Shown: in pieces, positions 5,372 through 6,040 of the stretch
Position numbering within the stretch: the stretch's first letter is position 1
Layout of the letters: every line of letters starts with the position of its first letter
Source of the DNA: Calditrichaceae bacterium
GTDB taxonomy: Bacteria > Calditrichota > Calditrichia > Calditrichales > Calditrichaceae
Direction of reading: 5' to 3'
Assembly: GCA_024763405.1 (NCBI GenBank)
Contig: JANTFQ010000148.1
Coordinates: forward strand, 1-6,040
DNA length: 6,040 bases
Position numbers and translations under genes: made by a program
Notes under the pieces: model-generated
What the model was told of the DNA's origin: nothing
Databases searched by the model: none
What the model saw: the letters and a program-made list of their open reading frames with translations, nothing else

Positions 5372-5441
5372 TGCCACAGCGCTCACAGAGTTTTTAGAAA
5401 ACAAAAAACAAATCAAACGTCTCCGTGTTTAATCTGTGGCA
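5372..5441. repeat. 70-base inverted repeat of the CACAGAG family
   Basis: The outer arms TGCCACAG (5372-5379) and CTGTGGCA (5434-5441) are perfect reverse complements. Inner arms CACAGAG (5384-5390) and CTCCGTG (5421-5427) match with one mismatch. The arm-to-arm gaps are 4 and 6 bases, and a 30-base A/T-rich centre separates them. It has the same outer/inner design as the ends of the 143-528 block. It lies between the converging ends of the M23 gene and metH. Downstream GCAAGAAA (5442-5449) repeats the tail of the 361-391 segment. Confidence 0.65.
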
Positions 5442-5453
5442 GCAAGAAACCTT

Positions 5454-6040
5454 CTATTTATACGCCAGATACGGCGCCAGCCAGCGTTCCGTCTCTTTAA
5501 TGTTCATTCCTTTGCGCCGGGCATAATCGGCGATTTGATCATGGCCAATTTTACCAAGGGCGAAATACTGCGCCTGTGGGTGGGCAAAATAAAACCCCGA
5601 AACGGAAGCCGCAGGATGCATCGCAAACGATTCGGTTAATTTCACTCCTGTCTGGTTCTGTGCATCAAGTAAGGAGAAAAGAATCTCTTTTTCGCTGTGG
5701 TCGGGGCAGGCCGGGTAACCGGGCGCCGGACGAATGCCCCGGTAACGCTCTTTGATCATTTCGGCCGGACTCAGGTTTTCGTCCGCGGCATAGCTCCACC
5801 ATTTTTTACGCACTTGTTCGTGAATGAGCTCTGCCAATCCTTCTGCCAGGCGGTCGGCCAGGGCTTTTATCATTATGCCCCTATACGGATCATCGGCATA
5901 GCGTTCCATCAACTCGTCTGTCCCGTGTCCTGCCGTTACAACAAAAGCGCCGAGATAATCCGGAATTCCCGTGTCTTTCGGGGCGATAAAATCAGACAGC
6001 GCCTTATTAGCCGGGGCTGTCTTTTTTTGCTGGCGCAGAT
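5454..6040 (-). CDS. metH: Methionine synthase, cobalamin-dependent (MetH), C-terminal part
   Basis: The last 194 codons of a gene that runs in from the right edge are visible, ending at TAG (5454-5456). They cover most of the AdoMet-binding reactivation domain, which remethylates oxidised cob(II)alamin with AdoMet and electrons from a flavodoxin-type donor. The segment aligns by eye with the end of E. coli MetH: LSDFIAPK near the edge, then IPDYLGAFVVTAG, IMIKALADRLAEG, RYRGIRPAPGYPACPDH, KLTESFAMHPAASVSG, YARRKGM and ERWLAP close to the C-terminus. The AdoMet-binding RPAPGYP lies at 5712-5732. His replaces the Trp of E. coli in SFAMWPGASVSG. The frame continues past the TTG/ATG codons at 5907-5912, so those are internal. 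Whether the full enzyme (about 1,200 residues in E. coli) or a split version is encoded cannot be seen. Confidence 0.96.
   Translation of the reverse strand, partial: LRQQKKTAPANKALSDFIAPKDTGIPDYLGAFVVTAGHGTDELMERYADDPYRGIMIKALADRLAEGLAELIHEQVRKKWWSYAADENLSPAEMIKERYRGIRPAPGYPACPDHSEKEILFSLLDAQNQTGVKLTESFAMHPAASVSGFYFAHPQAQYFALGKIGHDQIADYARRKGMNIKETERWLAPYLAYK

Noticed and set aside
5436..5639. 67-codon plus-strand frame opposite the metH 3' end
   Set aside because: It is antisense to the highly conserved MetH activation domain. Only the MetH frame makes biological sense.

Overview
The window looks like a piece of a Gram-negative genome from the Fibrobacteres-Chlorobi-Bacteroidetes side of the tree. 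Calditrichota- or Ignavibacteria-like lineages would fit. Two things support this: a large secreted protein ends in a type IX secretion (T9SS) type-A sorting domain, and a lipid A (LpxH-type) enzyme implies an outer membrane. The exact phylum is inference; no rRNA or tRNA gene is present.

Layout. Bases 2-115 are an open frame that may be the 3' end of an unrecognised gene. Bases 116-567 contain no convincing gene and carry several degenerate dispersed-repeat motifs. A DJ-1/PfpI (YajL-like) gene runs leftward (1125 to 568). It has a near-consensus sigma-70 promoter at 1217-1245, and its leader contains a heptanucleotide tandem array (1159-1210). Divergent from it is a tightly packed rightward three-gene operon. 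Its first gene is an LpxH-type UDP-2,3-diacylglucosamine hydrolase (1319-2059). The second is a secreted propeller-like protein of unknown function (2052-3149, 8-base overlap). The third is a 716-residue secreted M23 metallopeptidase with an Fn3-like domain, a GATase1-like domain and a T9SS C-terminal domain (3146-5296, ATGA overlap). The operon converges on the 3' end of a cobalamin-dependent methionine synthase gene (metH, 6040 to 5454, cut by the window edge). The 157-base gap between them holds a hairpin and a second, compact copy of the CACAGAG-type inverted repeat.

Function. The operon joins an inner-membrane lipid A step to two exported proteins, one of them a probable peptidoglycan-type endopeptidase with an intact zinc site. 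The theme is therefore the cell envelope and cell surface. The DJ-1 protein and MetH are housekeeping neighbours with no evident link to it. The most notable items are the architecture of the T9SS-targeted M23 protein and the concentration of widespread intergenic repeat types. I see no mobile element with a transposase, no CRISPR array, no tRNA and no clear defence system.
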